Notes: generated by a model from the sequence alone, not told the origin. A DNA stretch of 64,000 bases from Miltoncostaea sp963762825 (GCA_963762825.1 CAVXLZ010000001.1:930001-994000); one strand, 5' to 3'. Numbered from the stretch's first letter, positions 34,315-43,140 are shown. Numbers and translations: made by a program.

Positions 34315-34938
34315 ATGCCTCGCGACGGCGCCGCCACCCGCACCCGCCTGCTCGAGGCCGCGCACGCCCTGATGCTCGAGGGCGGCTTCGCCGGCACGAG
34401 CATCGACGACGTGCTCGCCGAGGCCGGTTCCACCAAGGGTGGGTTCTTCCATCACTTCGAATCGAAGGCGGATCTTCGGCGTGCCCTCATCGAGCGCTGG
34501 TCCCGCGACGAGGGCGAGCGCCTCGATCGGGCGCTGCGGCGTGCCGAGGGTCTCGCCGACGATCCCGCCGAGCGCCTGCTGCTGTTCGTCGGTTTGCTGA
34601 TCGACGAGGCCGACGACCTGGCTCGCGGCGACGCGGGTTCCCTGCCGGCGTGCCTCCTCTACGAGCGGCGCGCGCTCGACGGGGACTCGCAGACGATCAT
34701 CGCGGACGCGATGCTCCTGTGGCGGAGGCGCGTCGCCACCCTGATCGCCCGGGCGGCACTGAGGCGGCGCCCCCGGACCTGGATCGACCCCGTCGCCCTC
34801 GCCGACGAGCTGCTCAGCCTGCGCGAGGGCGCCGTCGTCCTGGCGCGGGCACTCGGCGATCCGTCGATCGTGGCCCGCCAGCTGCGCCAGTACCGCGCCC
34901 ATCTGCGGCTCCTCTTCGAGGAGGACCCCCCAAGGTGA
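34315..34938 (+). CDS. TetR-family transcriptional repressor
   Basis: 207 aa. N-terminal TetR helix-turn-helix TRTRLLEAAHALMLEGGFAG, TSIDDVLAEAGSTKGGFFHH, FESKADLRRALIE; the motif GSTKGGFFHHFESK is that of the TetR/AcrR type. The C-terminal helical ligand domain is variable. Divergent from the 75-aa/MMPL operon with a 37-bp palindrome between, so it most likely represses that exporter and itself. The ATG at 34315 follows another ATG at 34311 in a different frame. Confidence 0.92.
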   Translation: MPRDGAATRTRLLEAAHALMLEGGFAGTSIDDVLAEAGSTKGGFFHHFESKADLRRALIERWSRDEGERLDRALRRAEGLADDPAERLLLFVGLLIDEADDLARGDAGSLPACLLYERRALDGDSQTIIADAMLLWRRRVATLIARAALRRRPRTWIDPVALADELLSLREGAVVLARALGDPSIVARQLRQYRAHLRLLFEEDPPR

Positions 34939-35002
34939 CGGGCGTGGTTCATGCCCGACCCGCTGCGAACATGACCGTCAAAGCCTGTTACCCTCGGCGG
35001 GC

Positions 35003-35608
35003 GTGAGCGACTGGATCATCGAGGTGATCGACACGCTCGGGTATGCCGGGCTGTTCGGCCTGATGTTCCTCGAATGCGTCTTCCCCCCCATCCCGAGCGA
35101 GGCGATCCTGCCCTTCGTGGGCTTCGCCGTCGCCGAGGGGACCCTGTCGTTCCCCCTGGTGATCCTGGCCGCGACGGCGGGATCGCTCGCCGGGAACGTC
35201 GTGCTCTACGTCGCCGCGCGCCGCGGCGGCGTCGCCCTCCTGCAGCGCCATGGCGCGCGCGTCGGGGCGACCCCCGAGCGCCTGATCCTGCTCGAGCGCT
35301 GGTTCGACAGGTGGGGCTCGGCGACCGTCCTGGCCTGCCGGGCCGTGCCGTTCGTCCGCAGCACCGTCTCCCTCCCTGCGGGTCTCGCCCGCTACTCCCT
35401 GCCGAGGTTCCTGGTGCTGACCACGATCGGGAGCGCCGTCTGGAACACGACGCTCATCAGCCTGGGCTGGGCGCTCGAGGATCGCTGGCGGGCGGTCGAG
35501 GAGCGGATGAGCGGAGCGAGTTACGTCGTGGTGGCCGTTCTCGTCGTGGGCGGGGTCGTCCTCGCGCTGGTGGCCCGGCGGTCCCGGCGGAAGCTTCCCA
35601 CCGCCTAG
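35003..35608 (+). CDS. DedA-family membrane protein (SNARE-associated/VTT domain)
   Basis: 201 aa, GTG start. Family signatures FGLMFLECVFPPIPSEAILP, GSLAGNVVLYVAAR, RWGSATVLACRAVPFVRSTV and SLPAGLARYSLPRFL with re-entrant loops and four to five spans. DedA proteins translocate or flip lipids such as undecaprenyl phosphate or phosphatidylethanolamine and support membrane homeostasis. It follows tetR by 64 bp on the same strand. A second DedA paralogue lies at 36681-37304. Confidence 0.92.
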   Translation: MSDWIIEVIDTLGYAGLFGLMFLECVFPPIPSEAILPFVGFAVAEGTLSFPLVILAATAGSLAGNVVLYVAARRGGVALLQRHGARVGATPERLILLERWFDRWGSATVLACRAVPFVRSTVSLPAGLARYSLPRFLVLTTIGSAVWNTTLISLGWALEDRWRAVEERMSGASYVVVAVLVVGGVVLALVARRSRRKLPTA

Positions 35609-35620
35609 AGGCACCAGCCC

Positions 35621-36355
35621 CTACAGGGGCGCGGCGGATCGCAGCCGGACGCCCAGGTGCTCGCGCAGCACCAGGCCGATCATCCGTTCGACGCCGGTGG
35701 CGCTTTCCTGCGGCAGGGCACCGTTCGCTTCGGCCAGCGGTCGCCCGACAAGCGCCGCGAGGGCCGCCAGAGCGCCCGGGTCGACGGGGTCGGCGCCGGC
35801 GCCGCACGCCTCGCACACGGCGCCCCCGGCCGCGGCGGAGAAGGCCGGCAGCGGAGGACCCGCGCCGCAGCGGGCACAGGCCGTCAGCATCGGCAGCAGG
35901 CCGCTCACCACGAGGAGCTTGGCCTGACAGCCGAGCACGAGCGGGTCGAGTCGCGCGGGGCCCGGGGGCGCCGGGGCGCGGCAGAGCAGTGAGAGCGTGC
36001 GGGTGAGCAGATTCCAGGCATCCTCGGACGCCTCGTGCTCGGGCATCACCCGCATCACCGACTCGAGGACGCAGGCCGCCGATTGGAGGCGGTGCCCCTC
36101 GACCCACAGGCCCGCGTGGGCATCCACGACGGACGCGCCTCGGATGGCGCCCAGGTCGCCGCGCCCTTCGTGGATGCTCACCAGCACCCTCACACCCGGC
36201 TGCAACCTGCCGCCGAGCCGGGAGGTGGTCTTGCGCGCGCCCTTCGCGATGGCCGAGACCCGGCCCCTGGCACGGGTGGAGAGGGCCAGCACCGCGTCGG
36301 CCTCCGAGTACCGGATGCTGCGGAGCACCACCGCCTCGGTCTCGTAGGTCGCCAT
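35621..36355 (-). CDS. recO: DNA repair protein RecO
   Basis: 244 aa. RecF-pathway mediator loading RecA. OB-fold start MATYETEAVVLRSIRYSEAD, GARKTTSRLGGRLQPGVRV, and a C-terminal zinc finger CARCGAG ... CEACGAG. It converges on the DedA gene with 12 bp between stops. In many bacteria recO lies next to glyQ; here the LuxR-MMPL-TetR-DedA block separates them. Confidence 0.93.
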   Translation of the reverse strand: MATYETEAVVLRSIRYSEADAVLALSTRARGRVSAIAKGARKTTSRLGGRLQPGVRVLVSIHEGRGDLGAIRGASVVDAHAGLWVEGHRLQSAACVLESVMRVMPEHEASEDAWNLLTRTLSLLCRAPAPPGPARLDPLVLGCQAKLLVVSGLLPMLTACARCGAGPPLPAFSAAAGGAVCEACGAGADPVDPGALAALAALVGRPLAEANGALPQESATGVERMIGLVLREHLGVRLRSAAPL

Positions 36356-36406
36356 GGCGGCAGTGTGGCAAGGCGCTCGGATCGCCCGCCTCGCTACCCT
36401 GTCCGG

Positions 36407-36673
36407 ATGACCAAACCCCACATCCGCATGTACACGGGCGACGCGTGCCCCTACTGCACCCGCGCCAAGCGGTTCCTGGACCAGCGCGGCCTGCCGTTCG
36501 AGGAGATCCACATCGACCGGCGCGACACCGCCGCGCGCGAGCACCTCATCGCGCTCACCGGCCGCTACACGGTCCCCCAGATCATCATCGGCGACACGCC
36601 GATCGGGGGCTGGGACGACATGAAGGCCCTCCACGACGCCGGCGAGCTGGACGCACTGCTCGGCGCCGGCTGA
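36407..36673 (+). CDS. grxC: Glutaredoxin (GrxC type)
   Basis: 88 aa, start MTKPHIRMYTGDACPYCTRA. The dithiol active site CPYC, the cis-Pro motif TVPQIIIGDTPIGGWDDMKA and length match bacterial glutaredoxin 3. It reduces disulphides with a small thiol; in actinobacteria the electron donor may be mycothiol or glutathione. Divergent from recO, 51 bp apart, and converging on the second DedA gene with 7 bp between stops. Confidence 0.92.
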   Translation: MTKPHIRMYTGDACPYCTRAKRFLDQRGLPFEEIHIDRRDTAAREHLIALTGRYTVPQIIIGDTPIGGWDDMKALHDAGELDALLGAG

Positions 36674-36680
36674 GGCTGGT

Positions 36681-37304
36681 CTACGCCGCGTCGGGGGCAG
36701 GACGCGCGCGACGCCGGCGGATCACGACGTACACCGCGCCGGCCACGATCGCCGCGGCGAGAGCGTAGTCGGCGTAGTGAAGCTGCTTCTGCAGCTCCTC
36801 CCAGTTGTCGCCCACCGCCCGGCCGGCCAGCGCCAGCATCAGCACCCACGGAATGCACCCCACGAACGTCAGGACGCTGAAGCGCCAGAAGGGCATGCGC
36901 GCGATGCCGGCCGGCAGAGAGATGAACGTGCGGATGATCGGCAGGCACCGGGAGACCAGCACGGCCCACGAGCCGTAGCGCTGGAACCACCTGTCGGCGG
37001 AGTCGAGCCGCTTGGGGGTGATGTGGAGCCAGTGCCACTGCAGCGCCCACTCGCGTCCCCGGTAGCGCCCGACGGCGTAGGCGATCCAGGAGCCGATCAC
37101 GTTGCCGGCCACGCCCGCGGCCACGACGAGGAACAGGCTCTCGTCCCCCCGGCTCACGAGAAAGCCCCCGTAGAGCATGATGGCCTCGCTCGGGACGGGG
37201 ATGCAGGCGCTCTCGAGGATCATCAGGATGAAGACCGCCAGGACGCCGTACGCCCCGACCTGGTCGGTGGCGAAGTTGACGATCGGCGCGGTGAGGTCGG
37301 GCAC
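36681..37304 (-). CDS. DedA-family membrane protein, second copy
   Basis: 207 aa from the GTG at 37302-37304 (MPDLTAPIVNFATDQVGAYG). Family motifs FILMILESACIPVPSEAIML, GNVIGSWIAYAVGRYRG, RYGSWAVLVSRCLPIIRTFI and SLPAGIARMPFWRFS. Longer and more DedA-like (with the WHITPKRLDSADRWF loop) than the first copy, so the two are old paralogues rather than a recent duplication. Lies 35 bp after the P1 peptidase gene on the same strand. Confidence 0.92.
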   Translation of the reverse strand: MPDLTAPIVNFATDQVGAYGVLAVFILMILESACIPVPSEAIMLYGGFLVSRGDESLFLVVAAGVAGNVIGSWIAYAVGRYRGREWALQWHWLHITPKRLDSADRWFQRYGSWAVLVSRCLPIIRTFISLPAGIARMPFWRFSVLTFVGCIPWVLMLALAGRAVGDNWEELQKQLHYADYALAAAIVAGAVYVVIRRRRARPAPDAA

Positions 37305-37339
37305 GGTTCGGGGTTCCCTCGTCGGAGACGCCCGGGAGA

Positions 37340-38302
37340 TTACCTCGACATCGACGAGCGGCGCTCGGCGGCGGTTGCCACGCCCCGCACGGCGGTGGCG
37401 CTCCGGACGGCGTCCCGGATCGCCCTCGCAACCACGTCGGCGGCCGCTACGCCGCACGCGAACACGCTGGCCGGCCGGGCGCCCGTGGCCAGGCAGAAGG
37501 CTGCGTCGCCGTCGATCGGCGTGTGGACGGGCGACACGGCACGCGCCATGCCGGCGTGGGCCATGCGCGCGACCACCGCCGCTTCGGCGCGGGTGAGGCG
37601 CCCGTCGGTGACCACGCAGGCGAGGGTGGTGTTGGTCGGAGCCGCCAGCCGGGGGTGCTCCGGCGGCGAGTCGATGACCCGCTCCGCGGCCACCAGGAAG
37701 CCGTGCTCGCGCTCGAAGGCCCCGGCGAGCACGGCGCCCTCCTCATCGAGGACGTCGCCCCATGCGTTGACCACCGCGAGCGCCGCGACCGCGACCCCGT
37801 CGTGGAGCGTCCTCGCGGCCGCGCCGAGCCCCCCCTTGCACCACCCTGCCTGACCGCGCAGCTTTCCCACGGTGGCGCCGGTGCCCGCTCCGACGCTCCC
37901 GACGGCGTGCGGTCCCGAGTTCGCCGCCTCGCATGCGGCGTAGCCCTCAGCGGAGCCGGGTCGGCGGCCGTTGCCGCTGATCCCGAGGTCGTAGATAGCG
38001 GCAGCGGGGACGATCGGGACCCGGGCGACGCCCGTGTCGTGGCCGATCCCCCGCTCCTCGCACCACCGCACCACGCCCGATGCGGCATCCAGGCCGAAGG
38101 CGCTCCCCCCCGTGAGGAGCAGCGCCGAGATGGCCGAGACCGAGGAGAGGGGCGCCAGAAGCTCCGTCTCCCGCGTGGCCGGACCGCCGCCGCGCACCTC
38201 CACCGCGGCGGTCGTGCCGGGAGGGGGCAGGATCACGGTGCAGCCGGTGCCGGCGCCCGCGTCGGACCAATGCCCCACCCGGACCCCCTCGATCGAGCTC
38301 AC
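37340..38302 (-). CDS. P1-family (DmpA/NylC-like) Ntn hydrolase
   Basis: 320 aa from the GTG at 38300-38302, which overlaps the mutM stop (GTGA). Family features are IEGVRVGHWSDAGAGTGCTV, TGGSAFGLDAASGVVRWCEE and GAGTGATVGKLRGQAGWCKG, with the self-cleavage/nucleophile region PTNTTLACVVTDG where the Thr after Asn becomes the N-terminal nucleophile, as in NylC. Members cleave aminopeptide or oligoamide bonds; the physiological substrate is unknown. Autoprocessing into two chains is expected. Confidence 0.88.
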   Translation of the reverse strand: MSSIEGVRVGHWSDAGAGTGCTVILPPPGTTAAVEVRGGGPATRETELLAPLSSVSAISALLLTGGSAFGLDAASGVVRWCEERGIGHDTGVARVPIVPAAAIYDLGISGNGRRPGSAEGYAACEAANSGPHAVGSVGAGTGATVGKLRGQAGWCKGGLGAAARTLHDGVAVAALAVVNAWGDVLDEEGAVLAGAFEREHGFLVAAERVIDSPPEHPRLAAPTNTTLACVVTDGRLTRAEAAVVARMAHAGMARAVSPVHTPIDGDAAFCLATGARPASVFACGVAAADVVARAIRDAVRSATAVRGVATAAERRSSMSR

Positions 38303-39138
38303 CACGGCGCGGGGGCGGGCTGGCACCCGGGGCACCAGTAGGTGCCGCGCTGGGCGACGCGCGTCTTTCGTATGGGCGTGCGACACCGGGGGCAGGGCTC
38401 GCCGGCGTGGAGGTGCGCCCGCAGCAGGTCCTGCATGGAGCCCATCTCCCCCAGCGAGTCCCGGTAGCTGTCGATCGACGCCCCCCCGGCCGCGACGGCG
38501 GCCCGGAGGCGATCGCGGATTGCGCGGTGGAGACGTCGCAGCTCACCCTCCTCGAGGCTTCCCGCCATCCGCTCGGGATGGATGCCGGCCTGGAAGAGCG
38601 CCTCGTCGACGTACATGTTCCCGAGACCGGCGACGAGGGCCTGGTTCAGCAGCACCGCCTTGATCGGCCCCCGGCGGCCTGAGAGAAGGCCCTCGAGCAC
38701 CCGGGCGGTGAAGCGTGGCGAGAGTGGCTCGACGCCCACCCGCCCGCGCCAATGCTCCTCGCTCTCGGCTCCCGGAATGATCCAGGCCCGGCCGAAACGG
38801 CGCATGTCGCCGAAGGTGAGGGTGCTCGCGTCATCCAGGTGGAAGCGCGCCCTCAGGAACCGCTCCTCCTCGGGTGGGGCGCCGATGGACCAGTGCAGCC
38901 GGCCGGTCATGCGCAGGTGCACGGCCAGGGTCTCATCCGAATCGAGCTCGATGAGCAGGTACTTCCCACGCCGGTCGACCGATTCGATGCGCCGGCCGAC
39001 CACCCGCTCCACGAAGGCCGCCGGCTCCTCCGGGCTCACGAGCTTGGCGTCGAACACCTCGACGCGCGCGAAACTGCGACCGGGGATCCGGTCGGCCAGC
39101 TGCGCACGGATCGTCTCGACCTCAGGAAGCTCGGGCAC
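38299..39138 (-). CDS. mutM: Formamidopyrimidine-DNA glycosylase
   Basis: 279 aa. Start chosen at the GTG of (M)PELPEVETIRAQL because Pro2 must be the N-terminal nucleophile and Glu3 the catalytic acid; the longer frame MDRVPELPE would block it. Other motifs are GKYLLIELDSDETLAVHLRM, NQALVAGLGNMYVDEALFQA and a C-terminal zinc finger CPRC ... CPGC. Removes 8-oxoguanine and Fapy lesions. The 5' end overlaps the upstream phosphorylase-like gene by 17 nt. Confidence 0.95.
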   Translation of the reverse strand: MPELPEVETIRAQLADRIPGRSFARVEVFDAKLVSPEEPAAFVERVVGRRIESVDRRGKYLLIELDSDETLAVHLRMTGRLHWSIGAPPEEERFLRARFHLDDASTLTFGDMRRFGRAWIIPGAESEEHWRGRVGVEPLSPRFTARVLEGLLSGRRGPIKAVLLNQALVAGLGNMYVDEALFQAGIHPERMAGSLEEGELRRLHRAIRDRLRAAVAAGGASIDSYRDSLGEMGSMQDLLRAHLHAGEPCPRCRTPIRKTRVAQRGTYWCPGCQPAPAPW

Positions 39139-40450
39139 CCGATCCACCCTCTCCCAGAATCAGGGGGGTGCCCTCGATCTCGTCAGCGGACAGGCGGATC
39201 GCGGCGGCCGTCATGGCGCGCGCACGCCTGCCGGCCCACTCGTCGCGCGCGTGGACGACCGCGATCGGGTCGCCCGCTCCGATGCGATCCCCGACGGCGG
39301 CGAGCAGCTCGATGCCGGCGACGGGATCGATGGTCTGATCGCTGTGGAGCCGCCCCGCCCCGAGCCAGCGGGTCACCTCGCCGATGCGCAGCGCGGAGAC
39401 GGCTGCAACCCAGCCGTCGCGGGGCGCGAGGACGTCGACCCGCACAGGGGCCATGGGGAGGGCGCCCGGATCGGTCCACGCCGCAGGATCTCCGTGCTGG
39501 GCCTCGATCCAGCGCTCTGCGCTCGCCAGAGCGCTGCCGTCGCGGAGCGCGCGCTCGGCCGCGGCGCGCCCCTCGCCCTCCGACAGCACACCGGCCGCCT
39601 CCGCGAGGTCACCCGCCATCCGGACGGCGAGATCCCGTACCTCGTCGGGCCCCTCGCCGCGCAGCACCTCGCCCGCCTCACGGATCTCGAGGGCGTTTCC
39701 GATGCTGCGCCCCCGCGGCCGGCTCATGTCGGTCACGATCCATCGCACGGGACGACCCCATGGCGCCGCCAGCTCGACCATGAGGCTCGCCGCCTTCCGA
39801 GCGGCCTGCACGTCGGCGATATGCGCCCCCTCGCCGCAGGTGATCTCGATCGCGATCGCCCCGGCGCCGCCCGCGAGCGCCCTGCTCATGACGGATGCGG
39901 CAACCAGGCCGGCGGCCGGCGTCGTTCCGGTGGCGTCGCGCAGGGCCTCCAGGCGCTGATCGGCGGGGGCCAGACGCGAGGTCTGCGAGATGATCGCGAT
40001 CCCCACATCGCGGACCTGGCGGACGAAGCGCGCCAGGGTCAGATCGGCCTCGAACCCCGGAATCGCCTCGAGCTTGTCGATCGCACCGCCGGTGTGGCCG
40101 AGGCCGCGGCCGGCCATGGTGGCGACACGCACCCCGAGGGCCGCCGCGAGCGGGGCGGCGACCAGGGGCGTGGTGTCGCCGACGCCACCGGTCGACTGGA
40201 CATCGCCCGTAGAGCCCAGGGAGGCGAGCTCGAGGCGATCACCGGAGGCGATCAGGGCGCGGGTGAGCGCCTCGACCGGCTCCCGGTCGAGTCCCGTGAG
40301 GCAGGCTGCCATGCACCACGCGGACATGAGGGAGTCGGCGGTGGTGCCGTCGATCCACGAGCGCACGAACGATTCGACGCTCGCGGCGTCCACCCGCTCG
40401 CCACGCCGGGTTCGCTCGATCACCTCGAGGGGGGCGAGTTGCTCGGCCAT
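39122..40450 (-). CDS. Thymidine phosphorylase-like protein with altered active site
   Basis: 442 aa, aligned along its length with E. coli DeoA: STGGVGD (86-92), GRGLGHTGGAIDKLEAIPGF (114-133), SQTSRLAPAD, ALRDATGT and the C-terminal domain DTDP-like GAGDPIAVVHARDEWAG. The numbering matches E. coli DeoA, so substitutions can be read directly: Lys84 is Val, His85 is Gln and Lys190 is Arg, while Ser86, Arg171 and Ser186 are kept. Lys84/Ser86 contact phosphate and His85/Arg171/Ser186/Lys190 the base in the known enzyme. It may use another nucleoside or be non-phosphorolytic. The order deoA-mutM-peptidase is tightly overlapped. Confidence 0.8.
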   Translation of the reverse strand: MAEQLAPLEVIERTRRGERVDAASVESFVRSWIDGTTADSLMSAWCMAACLTGLDREPVEALTRALIASGDRLELASLGSTGDVQSTGGVGDTTPLVAAPLAAALGVRVATMAGRGLGHTGGAIDKLEAIPGFEADLTLARFVRQVRDVGIAIISQTSRLAPADQRLEALRDATGTTPAAGLVAASVMSRALAGGAGAIAIEITCGEGAHIADVQAARKAASLMVELAAPWGRPVRWIVTDMSRPRGRSIGNALEIREAGEVLRGEGPDEVRDLAVRMAGDLAEAAGVLSEGEGRAAAERALRDGSALASAERWIEAQHGDPAAWTDPGALPMAPVRVDVLAPRDGWVAAVSALRIGEVTRWLGAGRLHSDQTIDPVAGIELLAAVGDRIGAGDPIAVVHARDEWAGRRARAMTAAAIRLSADEIEGTPLILGEGGSGARAS

Positions 40451-40531
40451 GACGGGGTGGAACTCTACTCCCGAGTGCGCTGCGACACCGGGAACCGGCG
40501 CGGTCCGGGCCCGAGCGCAGGCGCTGCTATC

Positions 40532-41857
40532 GTGCCCCGCGTGGCGCGTCCCGCACCCCTTGCGACACTGCTCGCGACGACCCTCGCGGCAGCCGGAGTG
40601 GCCACCGCGGCGCCGGCGGCCGCCCCGCCCGCGATCAACTCGGTCCGCCTTCCCGCGACCATCTCGGCGCAGCAGGGGCACGCGCGCTTCCTTGTCGGCG
40701 TGCGGCTGGCGACGCGGTCGAAGCTCACCGTGCAGGTCATCGCCGCCTCCGGCGGCCGCGTCGTGCAGACCACGACCGACACCGCCGAGCGCCCTGCCGG
40801 GCGTGCCTACCTGCGGCTCGATGCGACCGACAGCTCCGGGTTCCAGCTGCTCCAGGGCGCCTACCGCGTGCGCCTGCAGGCCACCGACTCGCAAGGGCGG
40901 GTCTCGGCGGCGATCGAGCGGCCGTTCCGCCTGAAGCTGACCCCACCTCGTGGCCTCTTCGACGCCTACACCCTCCCCCTGATGCGGGCCTTTGCGCGCC
41001 AGGCGGGTACGAAGCCCGGCGGGCGCCTGGTCGCGGTCGTCGCGCCCAAGGGCGCGGCCGCGGCGGCCGGACTGCGGCGCGGCGACGTCATCACCTCGGT
41101 CGCCGGTCGCTCCGTGGAGGCGCCGGGGGCCTGGGCCACGGCTCTGCGAGCGCTTCCCGCAGACAAGGCCGTTCCGGTCGAGTACCTGCGCAAGGGCGTG
41201 GCTCGCACCGGCTCCCTCGAAGCCGGCCCCGACTGGGAGGCGTCCGCCGACCTGGCGAAATCGCTGGTCGTCGCCGTGAGGCGGGAGCCCCGCACGCTCG
41301 CCTACTCGATCGCCCAGGCCCGGCAGATGGTGGATTCCGGAAAGCTCACCGAGGCCCGGGCCGTGATCCGCAGGTGGCCGAAGAGCTGGCGCACCAGCGC
41401 GCCCGGCCAGCTCCTGCAGGGCGACCTGCTCTTCAAGCAGAACCGCTGGAAGCCGGCGCTCGGGGCCTTCAACCGGGCGCGCGCCCGGGACAAGACCCTG
41501 GCCGCGGCCGAGTTCGGCCGCGGCGTCGCCCTGTCCTCGATGAAGAAGGGGGCCCGGTCGGGGGCCGCCTTCGCCGCGGCGGCACGGCTCGACCCGACCG
41601 ACGCCGCGGCCGCCGGATTCGAGGCCTACGCGCGTATCAACGCGAAGGACATCCCTGAGGCGCTCATCGCATCACGACGGGCGGTCGCCCTCGACCCCCG
41701 TTATGCGGACGCCTTCCTGCCCTTCGGGATCAGCCTTCTCGCCAGCGGGAACCGATCGGCGGGCATCAAGGCGCTCCGGCGGGGGCTGGTCCTCCTGGAG
41801 GAGCAGGACAGGGTGGCGGGCCTGATCTCCAAGCACCTGGACCCCGTCAACCCCTAG
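40532..41857 (+). CDS. Secreted PDZ-TPR protein
   Basis: 441 aa from the GTG at 40532 (alternative GTG at 40541). A signal peptide (MPRVARPAPLATLLATTLAA ... AAPAAA) is followed by a beta-sandwich domain (~40-150, FlgD-Ig-like: LQGAYRVRLQATDSQGRVSA), a PDZ domain (~165-235: LVAVVAPKGAAAAAGLRRGD) and TPR repeats (~260-440: AAEFGRGVALSSMKKGARSG, RAVALDPRYADAFLPFG). No protease domain, so a scaffold or sorting role outside the membrane is more likely than cleavage. It is divergent from the phosphorylase-like gene. Confidence 0.75.
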   Translation: MPRVARPAPLATLLATTLAAAGVATAAPAAAPPAINSVRLPATISAQQGHARFLVGVRLATRSKLTVQVIAASGGRVVQTTTDTAERPAGRAYLRLDATDSSGFQLLQGAYRVRLQATDSQGRVSAAIERPFRLKLTPPRGLFDAYTLPLMRAFARQAGTKPGGRLVAVVAPKGAAAAAGLRRGDVITSVAGRSVEAPGAWATALRALPADKAVPVEYLRKGVARTGSLEAGPDWEASADLAKSLVVAVRREPRTLAYSIAQARQMVDSGKLTEARAVIRRWPKSWRTSAPGQLLQGDLLFKQNRWKPALGAFNRARARDKTLAAAEFGRGVALSSMKKGARSGAAFAAAARLDPTDAAAAGFEAYARINAKDIPEALIASRRAVALDPRYADAFLPFGISLLASGNRSAGIKALRRGLVLLEEQDRVAGLISKHLDPVNP

Positions 41858-42159
41858 ATCTCGCCGGTGGGCTCGTTCGGGTCGTCGATGCCGGATCCAC
41901 CGCGGGGAGGCCGCCGCGAGCGCCCCCCGCGCGGGCGTCCCGACGAGGTGGCGCCGGAGGCGAGGAAGAGAACGGTGAGGATGCCCGCGGCGAGCCCGGC
42001 CCACAGCTCCCAGCGCACGACCGGGTTCTCGGCAAAGATGCCGTAGAGCAGGAACACCACGACCACTCCCACGAGGGCGAGGGCGCGCTGGCGAGGCGCC
42101 GCAAGGTGCACGACCCAGGGAGCCAGCAAGGCGATGACGAGCAGCAGGATCGTGCTCAC
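41854..42159 (-). CDS. Small membrane protein (101 aa)
   Basis: GTG start, MSTILLLVIALLAPWVVHLA. Three hydrophobic segments (about 1-17, 27-45, 55-70), then an Arg/Gly-rich cytoplasmic tail RGGRSRRPPRGGSG ending PNEPTGEI. Not recognised. The stop codon overlaps the stop region of the PDZ-TPR gene by 4 nt in convergent orientation. Confidence 0.6.
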   Translation of the reverse strand: MSTILLLVIALLAPWVVHLAAPRQRALALVGVVVVFLLYGIFAENPVVRWELWAGLAAGILTVLFLASGATSSGRPRGGRSRRPPRGGSGIDDPNEPTGEI

Positions 42160-42262
42160 GGGGGGCTCCAGCGATTCGGCGGGCGGACGACCATCCGAGG
42201 GAGCGTAGTGGGCTCCCGACCCCGGCGTCCAGCGCGGGCAGACCACGGTAGCGTGCGCGGTC

Positions 42263-43042
42263 ATGAAGGATGTCGTCGGCCTCCACCTCGTCGCGCACGT
42301 GGATCTCGTGGACTCGCCGCGCCCGTCCGTGGTGGCGCGCCTCGACGCCTCGGCCCGGCTGCACACCCTGGAGCACGCCGGCGGCGACGAGCAGATCGTC
42401 GATCTCGTCGCGGCCCGGTCGCCTGGTCTGGTGGTGGTCGACGCGCCCCTGGCCGTGCCGAACACCGAGGGCAGGCGCGACGTCGAGGCGGTGCTCGCCT
42501 GGTGCGACATCCCTGCGTTCCCGGTCTCCGCGCGACGTATGGAGAAGGTCTTCGGCGGTGCCCGCGGCGTGGACCTGGCGCGCGCGCTCGGCGGAAGCGG
42601 CATGCGGGCCGTGGAGGCGCTGCCCGACCAGGTGCTCCGACAGATCGCATGGGAGTCGCAGGGCTCGGACGACGGACCACTCGATCTCGCTCACTACCGG
42701 AGCGCATGGCCGCGGGTACGCGCGCCGCGCTACCGCCCGAAGGGGCTCGGGAGGGCACGGGTGGAGGGAATCCGCGCCGCCTGGAGGTCGCTCGCGACGG
42801 TGGTCAACATGAATGACTGGAGGCCGACCGAGGATCCCGACGACTGGACCGCCATCGGCGATGCCGCCTGCATCGACGCGATCTGCTGCGCATACGCCGG
42901 CCTCCGGCTGATGCAGGGCACCGGCCTCAGCGTCGGAACCCCCGCGCGAGGCGAGGTGGCCCTGCCGGTCGACGCGAACCTGAGCGAGCGCCTCGTCATG
43001 ACGCTCGAACGACTCCGTTCCGAGGGGGCCATCGTCATCTGA
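42263..43042 (+). CDS. DUF429-family predicted RNase H-fold protein
   Basis: 259 aa. VVVDAPLAVPN with an acidic residue at the end of a strand, REMEK-like RRMEKVFGG, and the C-terminal DAACIDAICCAYAGLRLMQG are features of DUF429, an RNase H-like fold thought to be a nuclease. The first acidic strand (VGLHLVAHVDLVDS) is less canonical (the usual G(I/V)DGA is replaced), so catalysis is uncertain. It stands alone between the 101-aa membrane protein and dodecin. Confidence 0.75.
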   Translation: MKDVVGLHLVAHVDLVDSPRPSVVARLDASARLHTLEHAGGDEQIVDLVAARSPGLVVVDAPLAVPNTEGRRDVEAVLAWCDIPAFPVSARRMEKVFGGARGVDLARALGGSGMRAVEALPDQVLRQIAWESQGSDDGPLDLAHYRSAWPRVRAPRYRPKGLGRARVEGIRAAWRSLATVVNMNDWRPTEDPDDWTAIGDAACIDAICCAYAGLRLMQGTGLSVGTPARGEVALPVDANLSERLVMTLERLRSEGAIVI

Positions 43043-43140
43043 TCGGTCTTGGGGCTTGCCCTGGCCCCATGGCATTCGTGAGACTGAGGCCGAGCCCCTC
43101 GGGGCCACGTGTCCAGCACCCGGAAAAAGGATGTACCCCG

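Noticed and set aside
29443..35608. Mobile element carrying the LuxR-MMPL-TetR-DedA block
   Set aside because: No transposase, integrase, tRNA target or flanking direct repeat; composition looks like the surroundings.
38582..40531. Long N-terminal extension of the PDZ-TPR protein
   Set aside because: It is antisense to mutM and deoA; a good signal peptide starts at the GTG 40532.
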